From contig QFOD01000001.1 of NCBI GenBank assembly GCA_003241055.1, positions 186,001 to 250,000 of the forward strand: 64,000 nucleotides of DNA. The letters run 5' to 3'. The translations under genes and the position numbers were made by a program. The DNA comes from Roseateles depolymerans (GTDB taxonomy: Bacteria > Pseudomonadota > Gammaproteobacteria > Burkholderiales > Burkholderiaceae_C). The notes below the pieces were generated by a model. It searched no databases, was not told where the DNA came from, and saw only the letters and a program-made list of their open reading frames with translations. This document shows, one piece after another, positions 1 to 7,722 of this stretch (its first letter is position 1; every line of letters starts with the position of its first letter).

Positions 1-382
1 TGAGCGCGGCGTCGATGTCGGCGTCAGACGGGTTCTTGTTGTCGCGCACCAGCGCCGTGGCCGACATGATCTGGCCGGGCTGGCAGTAGCCGCACTGCAC
101 CATGTCCACCGCCAGCCAGGCCTGCTGCACGCGGCGGCCGGCTTCGGTCTGGCCCACGCCCTCGATGGTCGTGACCTCCTTGCCGGCGGCCGCCGACACC
201 GGCAGCACGCAGGCGCGCACCGGCGTGCCGTCCAGGTGCACGGTGCAGGCGCCGCACTGCGCGATGCCGCAGCCGAACTTGGTGCCGGTCAGGCCCAGCA
301 CGTCGCGCAAGGCCCACAGCAGCGGCATGTCCGGCGGAAGGTCGGCCTCGTGGGTCTGGCCGTTGATGCGTAGTGAAACCAT
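1..382 (-). CDS. (2Fe-2S)-binding subunit of a molybdenum hydroxylase, 3' end cut off
   Basis: Small iron-sulfur subunit of the xanthine dehydrogenase / isoquinoline 1-oxidoreductase / aldehyde oxidase family, which passes electrons from a molybdopterin subunit. The first 127 residues are visible. A plant-ferredoxin-type cluster site is formed by Cys38, Cys43, Cys46 (FGCGIAQCGAC) and Cys58. The second cluster domain begins with Cys97 and Cys100 (QCGYCQPGQ); its last two cysteines would lie beyond base 1. Complete members have about 150-160 residues, so only a short end is missing. The start is the ATG at 382-380, giving MVSLRING. The large molybdopterin subunit is presumably next, outside the window. 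The substrate cannot be told. Confidence 0.93.
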   Translation of the reverse strand, partial: MVSLRINGQTHEADLPPDMPLLWALRDVLGLTGTKFGCGIAQCGACTVHLDGTPVRACVLPVSAAAGKEVTTIEGVGQTEAGRRVQQAWLAVDMVQCGYCQPGQIMSATALVRDNKNPSDADIDAAL

Positions 383-517
383 GGGGCGGTGCTTTCTTGG
401 AGGGGTGCGAGCAGACTAGGGAGAGCAGGAGAGGGCGTCGACCGCTGTCCGGTCTAGCGGCGGTCGGCCTAAGGGCTGAGCAGGCGGTGGCGGTGCGGCC
501 GGGGCTCAGGCCTGGGG

Positions 518-877
518 TCAGCCTTTGCCTGGGCTGCCGTCGGCGGCGGCCGATTCCAGCGGCCCCAGCGTCGCGTTTGCAATCGCGGAGGCGGAGACCG
601 CGGCCGGCACGCCGGCGTAGAAAGCCAGGTGGGTGATGGCGGCCGAGAGCTCGGCCTTGCTCAGGCCGTTCTGCACCGCGCGGCGCAGGTGGGCCGGCAG
701 TTCGTTGGCGTGGTGGCCGGCGATCAGCGCGGCCACGGTGATCAGCGAGCGCTCGCGCGGCGACAGCGTGGGGTCGCCCCAGATCTGCGGGAACAGGGTG
801 TCCTCGATGAACTGCGCGATCTGCGGCGTGAAGGGGCGGGCCGCCTCGCGCGGGCTGCTGAAGTCAATGCCGGACAT
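518..877 (-). CDS. Carboxymuconolactone decarboxylase family protein
   Basis: A 119-residue all-helical protein of the CMD/AhpD superfamily. The region around residues 30-100 (WGDPTLSPRERSLITVAAL, then LPAHLRRAVQNGLSKAEL and HLAFYAGVPAA) is the family core. There is no cysteine, so the CxxC redox pair of AhpD-type alkylhydroperoxidases is absent. This places it in the gamma-carboxymuconolactone-decarboxylase-like branch, whose members are often uncharacterised accessory proteins. It is divergent from the LysR regulator starting at 949, with about 70 bases between the starts, the usual arrangement for a regulator and its target. Reaction unknown. Confidence 0.85.
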   Translation of the reverse strand: MSGIDFSSPREAARPFTPQIAQFIEDTLFPQIWGDPTLSPRERSLITVAALIAGHHANELPAHLRRAVQNGLSKAELSAAITHLAFYAGVPAAVSASAIANATLGPLESAAADGSPGKG

Positions 878-948
878 GTGATGAACTCCGGGGCTGTGGG
901 GCGCGGCGCCTGAGGCCGGCCCGGGTGGGAATTAGGAAGAGAGTCGAG

Positions 949-1866
949 ATGCAGACCGAGAAGTTCGCCGACGTGCTGGCCATCTTTGCGGACGTGGCCC
1001 GCGAGGGCAGCTTTTCCGGCGCGGCGTGGCGGCGCGGCGTGAGCCCGTCGTCCATCTCGCGACAGATCGACGCGCTGGAGCAGCACCTGGCTGCGCCGCT
1101 GTTCCTGCGTTCGACGCGCCAGCTCAGCCTGACCGATGCCGGCGAGGTGCTGCTGGTGCGCGCCCGCCAGATCCTGGACGCGCTGGCCGATGCGCAGCAG
1201 GAGGTCGCGTCCATGAGCGGCGAGGTGGCCGGCGTGCTGCGGGTGGCCTGCTTCCCGACCTTCGGCAAGCGCCACGTGATCCCGCTGCTGGGCCGGCTGG
1301 CGCAGGCGCATCCGCGGCTGCTCATCGAGCTGGACCTGACCGAGCGCGTGGCCGACCCGGTGGCGGAGCGGCTGGACGTGGTGATACGCATAGGCGAGCT
1401 GTCCGACAGCACGCTGATCGCGACCCGCCTGGCCACGCAGACCCGCGTGCTGTGCGCCAGCCCCGCCTATCTGGCGCAGGCCGGCACGCCGCAGGCCGCG
1501 CAGGAGCTGGCGGGCCACCGGCTGATCGACAAGATGCACGGCGCCGACCTGCTGGGCTGGGCCGACCTGCTGGGCGAGCCGCCGCGTCAGCGCGGCCTGC
1601 AGCCGGCTTTCCGCTGCGACGACTTCGAGGCCATGCGCATCGCCGCGCTGGAGGGCTTCGGCATCGCCTACCTGCCCGACTGGGTGGTGGGTGACGACCT
1701 GCGCGCGGGCCGCCTGCGCCAGCTGCTGCCGGCCTGGTCGGCCGACCCGCGCAGCCAGACCGGCATTCACGCGCTGCGCGCGCTGCGCCGGCCACCGGCC
1801 CGGGTGACGGCCTTCATCGACGCGCTCAAGGGCTACATCGGCGAGCCGCCGTGCTGGCGCCCCTGA
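949..1866 (+). CDS. LysR family transcriptional regulator
   Basis: Transcriptional regulator of about 305 residues. The N-terminal winged helix-turn-helix (residues 5-65) contains the family signature around FSGAAWRRGVSPSSISRQID and ends in the linker helix LEQHLAAPLFLRSTRQLSLT. The effector-binding periplasmic-protein-like domain follows from about residue 90. A GTG at 925 would add eight residues, but the ATG at 949 is preferred because AGGAAG lies nine bases upstream and MQTEKFADVLAIF matches the usual LysR beginning. It faces the carboxymuconolactone-decarboxylase-like gene and probably controls it and perhaps the molybdenum-hydroxylase subunit beyond. The inducer is unknown. Confidence 0.93.
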   Translation: MQTEKFADVLAIFADVAREGSFSGAAWRRGVSPSSISRQIDALEQHLAAPLFLRSTRQLSLTDAGEVLLVRARQILDALADAQQEVASMSGEVAGVLRVACFPTFGKRHVIPLLGRLAQAHPRLLIELDLTERVADPVAERLDVVIRIGELSDSTLIATRLATQTRVLCASPAYLAQAGTPQAAQELAGHRLIDKMHGADLLGWADLLGEPPRQRGLQPAFRCDDFEAMRIAALEGFGIAYLPDWVVGDDLRAGRLRQLLPAWSADPRSQTGIHALRALRRPPARVTAFIDALKGYIGEPPCWRP

Positions 1867-1902
1867 GCGCCGGGCGGTCGACCTGTCCTGCCGCATGCCG
1901 GC

Positions 1903-2883
1903 TCAGGCGGTCAGCACGATCTTGCCGATGTGCACGCCGGAATCCAGCAGCTCATGGGCCTGGCGTGCGTCCTGCAGCGGGAAGGTCCTGAACACCTGGG
2001 GCTTGACCTGACCCCGCGCGATCAGCGGCCAGACCTGCTGCTGCAGTTCGTGGATGATGCCGGCCTTGTCCTCGTAGCTGCGCGAGCGCAGCGTCGAGCC
2101 GATGTGGGTGAGGCGCTTGGTCATCATGGGCCAGAGGTCCAGCTCCTTGGCCGGGCCCTTGAGCACGCTGATCTGCACGATGCGGCCGTTCATCGCCGCG
2201 GCCTGGTAGTTGCGGGCCACATAGTCGCCGGCAATGATGTCCAGGATGATGTCCACGCCGCGGCCCTCGGTGAGCGTCATGGCCTTCTCGACGAAGTCCT
2301 CGCGGGTGTAGTCCACCGCCAGGTCGGCGCCCAGCCGGCGGCTGGCGGCCTGGTGGGCCTCCGAGCCCACGGTGGTGATGATGGCCTTCGCGCCGAAGGC
2401 CCTCGCCAGCTGGGTGGCCGTCGTGCCTATGCCGGACGCGCCGCCGTGGATGAGGATGGTGTCGCCGGCCCTGAAGCCGCCGCGCTGGAACATGTTGAGC
2501 CACACGGTCAGGAAGGTCTCGGGCATGGCCGCGGCCTCGGTGGCCTCCAGCCCGGCGGGCAGGGCCATCGTGACATGCTGGTTGGCCACGGCGTACTCCG
2601 CGTAGCCGCCGCCGGTCACCAGCGCGCAGACCAGGTCGCCGGGCTTCAGGCCGGTGACGTCGGCCCCCACCTGCACCACCTCGCCGGCAATCTCCAGGCC
2701 GGGGATGTCGGAGGCGCCGGGCGGCGGGTTGTAGAAGCCCTTGCGCTGGAACACATCGGGGCCGTTGACGCCGGCCGCCTGCACGCGGATCAGCACCTCG
2801 TCGGCGCCGGGCAAGGGCATGGGGCGGCGCGTGGGCACCAGCACCTCGGGGCCGCCGGGCCGGACGATCTCCACGGCCATCAT
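1903..2883 (-). CDS. NAD(P)H quinone oxidoreductase, PIG3/zinc-type MDR family
   Basis: A 326-residue medium-chain dehydrogenase/reductase. The N-terminal GroES-like domain carries AAGVNGPDVFQRKGFYNPPPG, typical of the PIG3/TP53I3-like quinone oxidoreductases. The Rossmann fold follows with IHGGASGIGTTATQLARAFGA (about residues 145-165), the NADPH-binding segment. The zinc ligands of true alcohol dehydrogenases are absent, as expected for this family. The protein probably reduces quinones or other electrophilic enones. Two ATG codons stand in tandem at the start; the upstream one is used here. It is monocistronic and convergent with the LysR gene, about 36 bases apart. Confidence 0.9.
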   Translation of the reverse strand: MMAVEIVRPGGPEVLVPTRRPMPLPGADEVLIRVQAAGVNGPDVFQRKGFYNPPPGASDIPGLEIAGEVVQVGADVTGLKPGDLVCALVTGGGYAEYAVANQHVTMALPAGLEATEAAAMPETFLTVWLNMFQRGGFRAGDTILIHGGASGIGTTATQLARAFGAKAIITTVGSEAHQAASRRLGADLAVDYTREDFVEKAMTLTEGRGVDIILDIIAGDYVARNYQAAAMNGRIVQISVLKGPAKELDLWPMMTKRLTHIGSTLRSRSYEDKAGIIHELQQQVWPLIARGQVKPQVFRTFPLQDARQAHELLDSGVHIGKIVLTA

Positions 2884-3044
2884 GTCGGCGGGAATGGTTT
2901 GAGCGGGGTCATGACAGGATCCTTTCGTTGGGCCGCGCGAGGCTGTTGAAGGCGCGCGGCGGGGCTGAAATCAGTCTAGGCAGCGGGGGTGTGGTCGAGG
3001 TGCTGCGAGTTCGCTGCCCAGGCATGCAGAACTGCAGCGCCGGT

Positions 3045-4262
3045 TCAATGTGCGGCCGCGGCAGGGCCGCGGCTGGCGCGCAGCTGGGCGCCCAGGTTGA
3101 GTGCGAAGGCCGCGAGCGCAAGGCCGCCGGCCAGCAAGGCCAGGCCTTGCCAGCCGCCGGCATGGGCGGCCGCGTTGCCCAGCTGCGAGCCGGCCGCGCC
3201 GCCGGCGAAGTAGGCGGCCATGAAGACGGTGTTCATGCGGCTGCGGGCGTCGGGTCTTGCGGCGTAGAGCCGGGCCTGGTTGGCCACCAGGCCGGCGCGG
3301 TTGCCGATGTCCAGCAGCACCATCGCGAGGATCAGTCCGGCGAGGCATGCGGCCGCGCCGTAGAGCACGCCGAAGGCCAGCGCCACGGTGAGCGCACCGG
3401 CCAGCACCAGGCGCGCCGGGCCGATGCGGTCGGCCAGCCGGCCGATGAAGGGCGAGGCCAGCAGCCCGGCGATGCCGACCAGGCCGAAGCTGCCGGCCAC
3501 GGCCGGGCCGTAGTGGTAGGGCGGCAGGGCCAGCAGTGTGGCCAGGGAGGTCCAGAGCGCACTGAAGCCGGCAAACAGCAGCAAGCCGGTCAGCGCCGAC
3601 AGCCGCAGCACCGGCTCCTCGCGCAGCAGCTGGACCAGCGAGGCCAGCAGCGCGCCGTAGCGCGGGCCGCCGGTGCGCGGCAGTGCCGGCATCAGCCGCC
3701 AGACGGCCAGCGCCAGGCCCAGGTCCAGCAGCGCGGCCAGCCCGTACATGTCGCGCCAGCCCCAGTGCGCGCCGACGAAGCCGCTGAGTGTGCGGGCGAA
3801 CAGCAGGCCGGCCGACAGGCCGCTGAGCAGTGCGCCGACGACCGCGCCGCGGCGCTCGCCCGGCACCAGGCCAGAGAGCGCCGGGATGATGAGCTGGGCG
3901 CTGACCGCTGTGGCGCCGACCAGCGTGCTGGCCAGCAGCAAGGCGGCCGCGCTGGCGGACACCGCGCAGCCCAGCAGCGCCAGCAGGTTCATCCCTACCA
4001 GCGCGAGCACCACGCGGCGCGGGTCGCGCACGTCGCCCAGCGGCACGAACAGCAGCAGGCCCAGCGCGTAGCCCACCTGCGTGAGCATGGCGATCAGGCC
4101 GGCGTGGCCGGCCAGGCCCGGGAAGCTGGCCGCCATCTGCGGCAGCAGCGGCTGGCTGTAGTAGATGGTGGCCACCGCGAAGGCGCAGGCGACCGCCATG
4201 GCGAAGACCGTGGCGGGCCTGACGGCCGCGGCCGCGGGTGTTGAATCTGGGGCTTGAGCCAT
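3045..4262 (-). CDS. MFS transporter, drug:H+ antiporter-1 type
   Basis: Inner-membrane major facilitator of 405 residues with about 12 hydrophobic segments from residue 18 on. The loop between the second and third segments reads PLGDVRDPRRVV, the degenerate G-D-x-x-D-R motif A of MFS carriers. The motif YYSQPLLPQMAASFP in the first segment is typical of the YnfM/AraJ-like DHA1 exporters in Proteobacteria. CCGGAG stands six bases before the ATG. It is divergent from the TPP enzyme at 4446 with a 183-base gap. The substrate cannot be deduced; these proteins are usually annotated as sugar or drug efflux carriers. Confidence 0.9.
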   Translation of the reverse strand: MAQAPDSTPAAAAVRPATVFAMAVACAFAVATIYYSQPLLPQMAASFPGLAGHAGLIAMLTQVGYALGLLLFVPLGDVRDPRRVVLALVGMNLLALLGCAVSASAAALLLASTLVGATAVSAQLIIPALSGLVPGERRGAVVGALLSGLSAGLLFARTLSGFVGAHWGWRDMYGLAALLDLGLALAVWRLMPALPRTGGPRYGALLASLVQLLREEPVLRLSALTGLLLFAGFSALWTSLATLLALPPYHYGPAVAGSFGLVGIAGLLASPFIGRLADRIGPARLVLAGALTVALAFGVLYGAAACLAGLILAMVLLDIGNRAGLVANQARLYAARPDARSRMNTVFMAAYFAGGAAGSQLGNAAAHAGGWQGLALLAGGLALAAFALNLGAQLRASRGPAAAAH

Positions 4263-4433
4263 GGGGGGCTCCGGCTGTTGCGATGCTCGTCAGTCTTGGC
4301 CCGCGGCGCCGGCTTGGGTAGCCGTCGCGCAGGCGAAGGGGTTTTGCGCCGCATGCACAGATGGGCACATGAACTCATGGCCGCCGCTGCGAAGGTGATG
4401 CCCGCGGCGGCCCGGCCGGGCCGCCGACGCGGC

Positions 4434-4439
4434 TACAGT
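4434..4439 (+). promoter_or_regulatory. Candidate -10 element of a leaderless promoter for the TPP enzyme
   Basis: TACAGT ends exactly six bases before the ATG at 4446, so transcription starting seven bases downstream of the hexamer would begin at or next to the A of the start codon. No convincing -35 or ribosome-binding site is seen. The same six-base geometry occurs before ispF and rimO. Confidence 0.45.
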
Positions 4440-4445
4440 GCCGGG

Positions 4446-6152
4446 ATGAGCATCAAGCCCTCCTCCCGACTGGCCGGCCATGCGCTGGTCGAAGCCCTGA
4501 TCGCCCAGGGTGTGGACACCGCCTTTGGCGTGCCCGGCGAAAGCTATCTGGCCGTGCTGGACGGCTTCCACGAGCACCGCGACAGCATCCGCTTCATCGC
4601 CTGTCGCCAGGAAGGCGGCGCGGCCTTCATGGCCGAGGCCCAGGGCAAGCTCAGTGGCCGGCCCGGCATCTGCTTCGTGACCCGCGGCCCCGGCGCCACC
4701 AATGCCAGCATCGGCCTGCACACCGCTTTCCAGGACAGCACGCCGATGATCCTCTTCATCGGCCAGGTCGCCAGCGACCAGCGCGACCGCGAGGCCTTCC
4801 AGGAGGTGGACTACCGCCAGATGTTCGGCCCCGGCACGCTGGGCATGGCCAAGTGGGTGGGTGAGGTGCATGACGCCGAGCGCCTGCCCGAGTACGTGGC
4901 ACGCGCCTTCCACACCGCCATGCAGGGCCGCCCCGGCCCGGTGGTGCTGGTGCTGCCGGAGGACATGCTGACCCAGGCGATCACCGCGCCCGTGCTGCCG
5001 CTGGCGCGGCCCGCCGAGGCGGCGCCGGCGCCGGCCGCTCTGGCCGAGCTGCGTGAGCGCCTGGCCGCGGCGAAGAAGCCCTTCGTCATCGCTGGCGGTG
5101 GCGGCTGGACGCCCGAGGCGGCCGGCGCGCTGCAGCGCTTCGCCGAGGCCTGGCAGCTGCCGGTGGGCTGTGCCTTCCGCTTCCAGGATCTGTTCGACAA
5201 CGCCCATCCGCTGTATGCCGGCGACGTCGGCATAGGCATCAATGCCAAGCTCGCGGCGCGCGTCAAGGAGGCTGACCTCATCCTCGCCGTGGGCCCGCGC
5301 CTGGGCGAGATGACGACGGGCGGCTACACGCTGCTGCAGGCGCCGCGCCCCGTGCAGCAGCTCATCCACATCCATGCCGGCGCCGAGGAGCTGGGCCGGG
5401 TGTACGCGGGCGATCTGCTGATCAACGCGAGCATGAGCCAGGCCGCGCCGGCCCTGGCCACGCTGAGCCCGCCGGCCGACATCGCCTGGCGTGCCTGGAC
5501 CGAGGCCGCGCATGCGGATTACGAGGCCAATCTCGTGCCCGTGCCGGTCGCGCCGCTGGACATGGCCGAGGTGATCCGCCTCGTCGACGCCAAGCTGCCG
5601 GAGGGCACGGTGTTCACCAACGGTGCCGGCAACTACAGCGGCTGGCTGCACCGCTTCCACCGCTACACCGGCCTGCAGCGCTTCGGCAAGACGCAGCTCG
5701 CACCCACCTCGGGCGCGATGGGCTATGGCGTGCCGGCCGCAGTGGCCGCCGCGCTGCTGCAGGACCGCTGGGTCGTCAACATCGCCGGCGACGGCGACTT
5801 CCTGATGACCGGCCAGGAGCTGGCCACGGCCACCGGCTATGGCGCGAAGAAGCTGCTGGTGATCGTGGTGGACAACGGCACCTACGGCACCATCCGCATG
5901 CACCAGGAGCGCGAGTACCCGGGCCGGGTGTCCGGCAGCGACCTGTTCAACCCCGACTTCGCCACTTTCGCCCAGGCCTTCGGCTTCGCGGCCTTCAAGG
6001 CCGAGAGCACGGCCGAGGTCGGGCCGGCACTGGACGCGGCCATCGCCGCGGGCCGGCCGGCGCTGATCCATCTGCGGCTCTCTACCGACGTGTCCACCTC
6101 GCGCACGACGCTGACGGCCATCCGCAACGCAGCCCTGGCCCGCCATGCTTGA
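4446..6152 (+). CDS. Thiamine-pyrophosphate-dependent enzyme, acetolactate synthase-like
   Basis: A 568-residue enzyme of the large TPP-dependent decarboxylase/synthase family. The N-terminal pyrimidine-binding domain (residues 5-170) has the cofactor-activating glutamate in CRQEGGAAFMAEA. A central Rossmann-like domain follows. The C-terminal diphosphate-binding domain contains GDGDFLMTGQELATA followed by VVDNGTYGTIRMH, the GDG-x(n)-N metal/TPP motif. It resembles the acetolactate-synthase-like enzymes of unknown substrate rather than IlvB, since no ilvN regulatory subunit follows. The ATG at 4446 is preferred to earlier in-frame codons because homology starts there and a TACAGT hexamer (4434-4439) ends six bases upstream. 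The stop overlaps the S4-domain gene by eight bases. Confidence 0.92.
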   Translation: MSIKPSSRLAGHALVEALIAQGVDTAFGVPGESYLAVLDGFHEHRDSIRFIACRQEGGAAFMAEAQGKLSGRPGICFVTRGPGATNASIGLHTAFQDSTPMILFIGQVASDQRDREAFQEVDYRQMFGPGTLGMAKWVGEVHDAERLPEYVARAFHTAMQGRPGPVVLVLPEDMLTQAITAPVLPLARPAEAAPAPAALAELRERLAAAKKPFVIAGGGGWTPEAAGALQRFAEAWQLPVGCAFRFQDLFDNAHPLYAGDVGIGINAKLAARVKEADLILAVGPRLGEMTTGGYTLLQAPRPVQQLIHIHAGAEELGRVYAGDLLINASMSQAAPALATLSPPADIAWRAWTEAAHADYEANLVPVPVAPLDMAEVIRLVDAKLPEGTVFTNGAGNYSGWLHRFHRYTGLQRFGKTQLAPTSGAMGYGVPAAVAAALLQDRWVVNIAGDGDFLMTGQELATATGYGAKKLLVIVVDNGTYGTIRMHQEREYPGRVSGSDLFNPDFATFAQAFGFAAFKAESTAEVGPALDAAIAAGRPALIHLRLSTDVSTSRTTLTAIRNAALARHA

Positions 6153-6360
6153 ACTCGAACTTCGCGGCGACTTCATCGAACTGGACAAGCTGCTCAAGGC
6201 CACCGGCCTGTGCGAGAGCGGCGGCCGGGCGCGCGTGCTGATCTCTGAGGGCGAGGTGACCGTGGACGGGCAGGTCGAGCTGCGCAAGACCGCCAAGATC
6301 CGCGCCGGCCAGGTGGTGAGCTTTGCCGGCCAGCAGATCAAGGTGCAGCCGGCGCCCTGA
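6145..6360 (+). CDS. S4-domain RNA-binding protein, YbcJ-like
   Basis: A 71-residue protein that is almost entirely one S4 RNA-binding domain. The fold signature IELDKLLKATGLCESGGRA and VLISEGEVTVDGQVELRKTAKI spans residues 11-56. Length and sequence fit the YbcJ/RlbA family of small basic proteins, thought to act on ribosomal or other structured RNA. It starts inside the end of the TPP-enzyme gene (overlap of eight bases, ATGCTTGA), so translation is likely coupled. The combination has no obvious functional logic. No terminator is evident immediately after it. Confidence 0.9.
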   Translation: MLELELRGDFIELDKLLKATGLCESGGRARVLISEGEVTVDGQVELRKTAKIRAGQVVSFAGQQIKVQPAP

Positions 6361-6501
6361 GTGTTGCGCCCAGTGCCCCCCGGTCTGCGGGGCAGCGCGG
6401 GAGCTAGGGGGGCGGGCCTTCACGTGAACGGGTGACAGGCGCGGCGCGGGCGGGCGCCAGCGCGGCCAGCATGCGGGCATTCCTTCAACCGGAGTGTTTC
6501 G

Positions 6502-7548
6502 ATGCAATTCCCCAAGGCGTCCCGATTCGCAACACCTGGCCCCCGTGCCTGCCGGCTGGCGCTGGCACTGGCCTGCGGGGCCATCGCCGGCCCGGCCTCG
6601 GCATTGGGCTTTTCCGCCTCGTCCTGGGTGCAGGGCTGGGTGTACACCAATGTCACCAGCCCCTACCTGGGCGACATCAGCTTCACGGTCAACCTGCCGT
6701 CGGTCGGCACCTATTGGCAGCCCGGCCAGACGGCCACCGATCTCGCCAGCAGCAGCTTCAATGTCGCCGCCGGCCAGCCACTGGGGCTGGACCCGATCTA
6801 CGACATCGTCACCTCGGGCGGGCAGTACGGCCTCAGCTACAGCGGGCAGTCGCTGGTCCAGCGCGTGGATCTGCACACCCAGGTCGGCGTCACGACGGTG
6901 GATGCAACCGGCGCGCTCGCCAGCGGTGGCAACAGCCAGATCCAGGCGCAGGCGTCGGCCTCCTGGAGCCAGGAGATGCTGATCGCGGCGACCGCCGCGC
7001 GCCCCACGGGCTCCTACGGGGCCATCCTCGTGGGCTTCCAGCTCGACGGCCATTTCGCGCCGGATTCATCGGGCAGCGCCTATGGCCAGATCTACACCTC
7101 GTTCACCGACCTGGCCGGCGTCAGCTATTCCAGCAGCGCCATGGTCAGCACCTATGCCGGCGACACGAACTGGACCGGCTCGCAGACCATCTACAAGAAG
7201 CTGCTGTTCCAGTACGGCACGCCGTTCTCGCTGAGCGCCTCGCAGTGGGCCTCGGTGTACGGCAACGGTGAGGCCGATTTCTTCAACACCGGCAAGATCA
7301 CCTCCATCGAGATCCCGTTCGAGGCGATCCTGCAGTCCGGCGCTCAGGAAGCGGGCCTCGGCAGCGCCAACGACATCTATGGCTACGTGTTCAATTCGGC
7401 CACGGCCGATGCCGAGAACACCAACTGGGATTTCGGCAACAACGGCGGCGGTTTCACCCCGCCGGTGCCTGAGCCCTCGGTGGGGGCGATGCTGGCTGGC
7501 GGCCTGCTGATGCTGGGCCTGCTGGCGCGGCGCCGGATGCAGCGCTGA
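6502..7548 (+). CDS. Secreted PEP-CTERM sorting domain protein
   Basis: A 348-residue exported protein of unknown function. An N-terminal signal peptide (basic residues, then ALALACGAIAGPASA) precedes a mature part rich in Ser, Thr, Gly and Tyr. The last 25 residues form a PEP-CTERM signal: VPEPSVG, a hydrophobic helix, then RRRMQR. In bacteria with exosortase (EpsH-like) such proteins are recognised at the inner membrane and processed, often alongside exopolysaccharide. Exosortase is not in this window. CCGGAG lies about nine bases before the ATG. It opens the secretion island that runs to 15489. No enzyme motif is visible. Confidence 0.88.
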   Translation: MQFPKASRFATPGPRACRLALALACGAIAGPASALGFSASSWVQGWVYTNVTSPYLGDISFTVNLPSVGTYWQPGQTATDLASSSFNVAAGQPLGLDPIYDIVTSGGQYGLSYSGQSLVQRVDLHTQVGVTTVDATGALASGGNSQIQAQASASWSQEMLIAATAARPTGSYGAILVGFQLDGHFAPDSSGSAYGQIYTSFTDLAGVSYSSSAMVSTYAGDTNWTGSQTIYKKLLFQYGTPFSLSASQWASVYGNGEADFFNTGKITSIEIPFEAILQSGAQEAGLGSANDIYGYVFNSATADAENTNWDFGNNGGGFTPPVPEPSVGAMLAGGLLMLGLLARRRMQR

Positions 7549-7599
7549 GCCACACCTTGCGCTGCGCCACGCATCCCGTGGCGTTATGCCCTCATAACA

Positions 7600-7657
7600 A
7601 GACCTGACCCCTAGATGATGGGGGTTGGGTTTCTGTTGTGTATAGATTCGTGAATCT
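7600..7657. promoter_or_regulatory. Intergenic region with a 14-bp palindrome before the PhoD-like gene
   Basis: AGATTCGTGAATCT (7644-7657) is an inverted repeat with six-base arms and a GT centre, about 66 bases before the ATG at 7723, where an operator could lie. The preceding stretch contains AAGACCTGACCCC (7602-7614), a motif also seen inverted at about 30850. A single CTGTCAC half follows the palindrome but no second half, so a Pho box is not supported. Confidence 0.35.
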
Positions 7658-7722
7658 GTCACGGGTGATTCCTACATTGGCGTGCCGGCCAAACGGCCAC
7701 TCCAACGACCCCGTCGACATTC

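Noticed and set aside
6361..6501. Sigma-54 promoter/PrsR-type control before PEP-CTERM genes
   Set aside because: I looked for TGGCAC-N5-TTGC upstream of each PEP-CTERM gene (6502, 9479, 13849, 14650, and minus-strand 30687 and 41325) and found no acceptable match.
7650..7680. Pho box before the PhoD-like gene
   Set aside because: Only one CTGTCAC half-site is present; the second half at 11 bases is missing.
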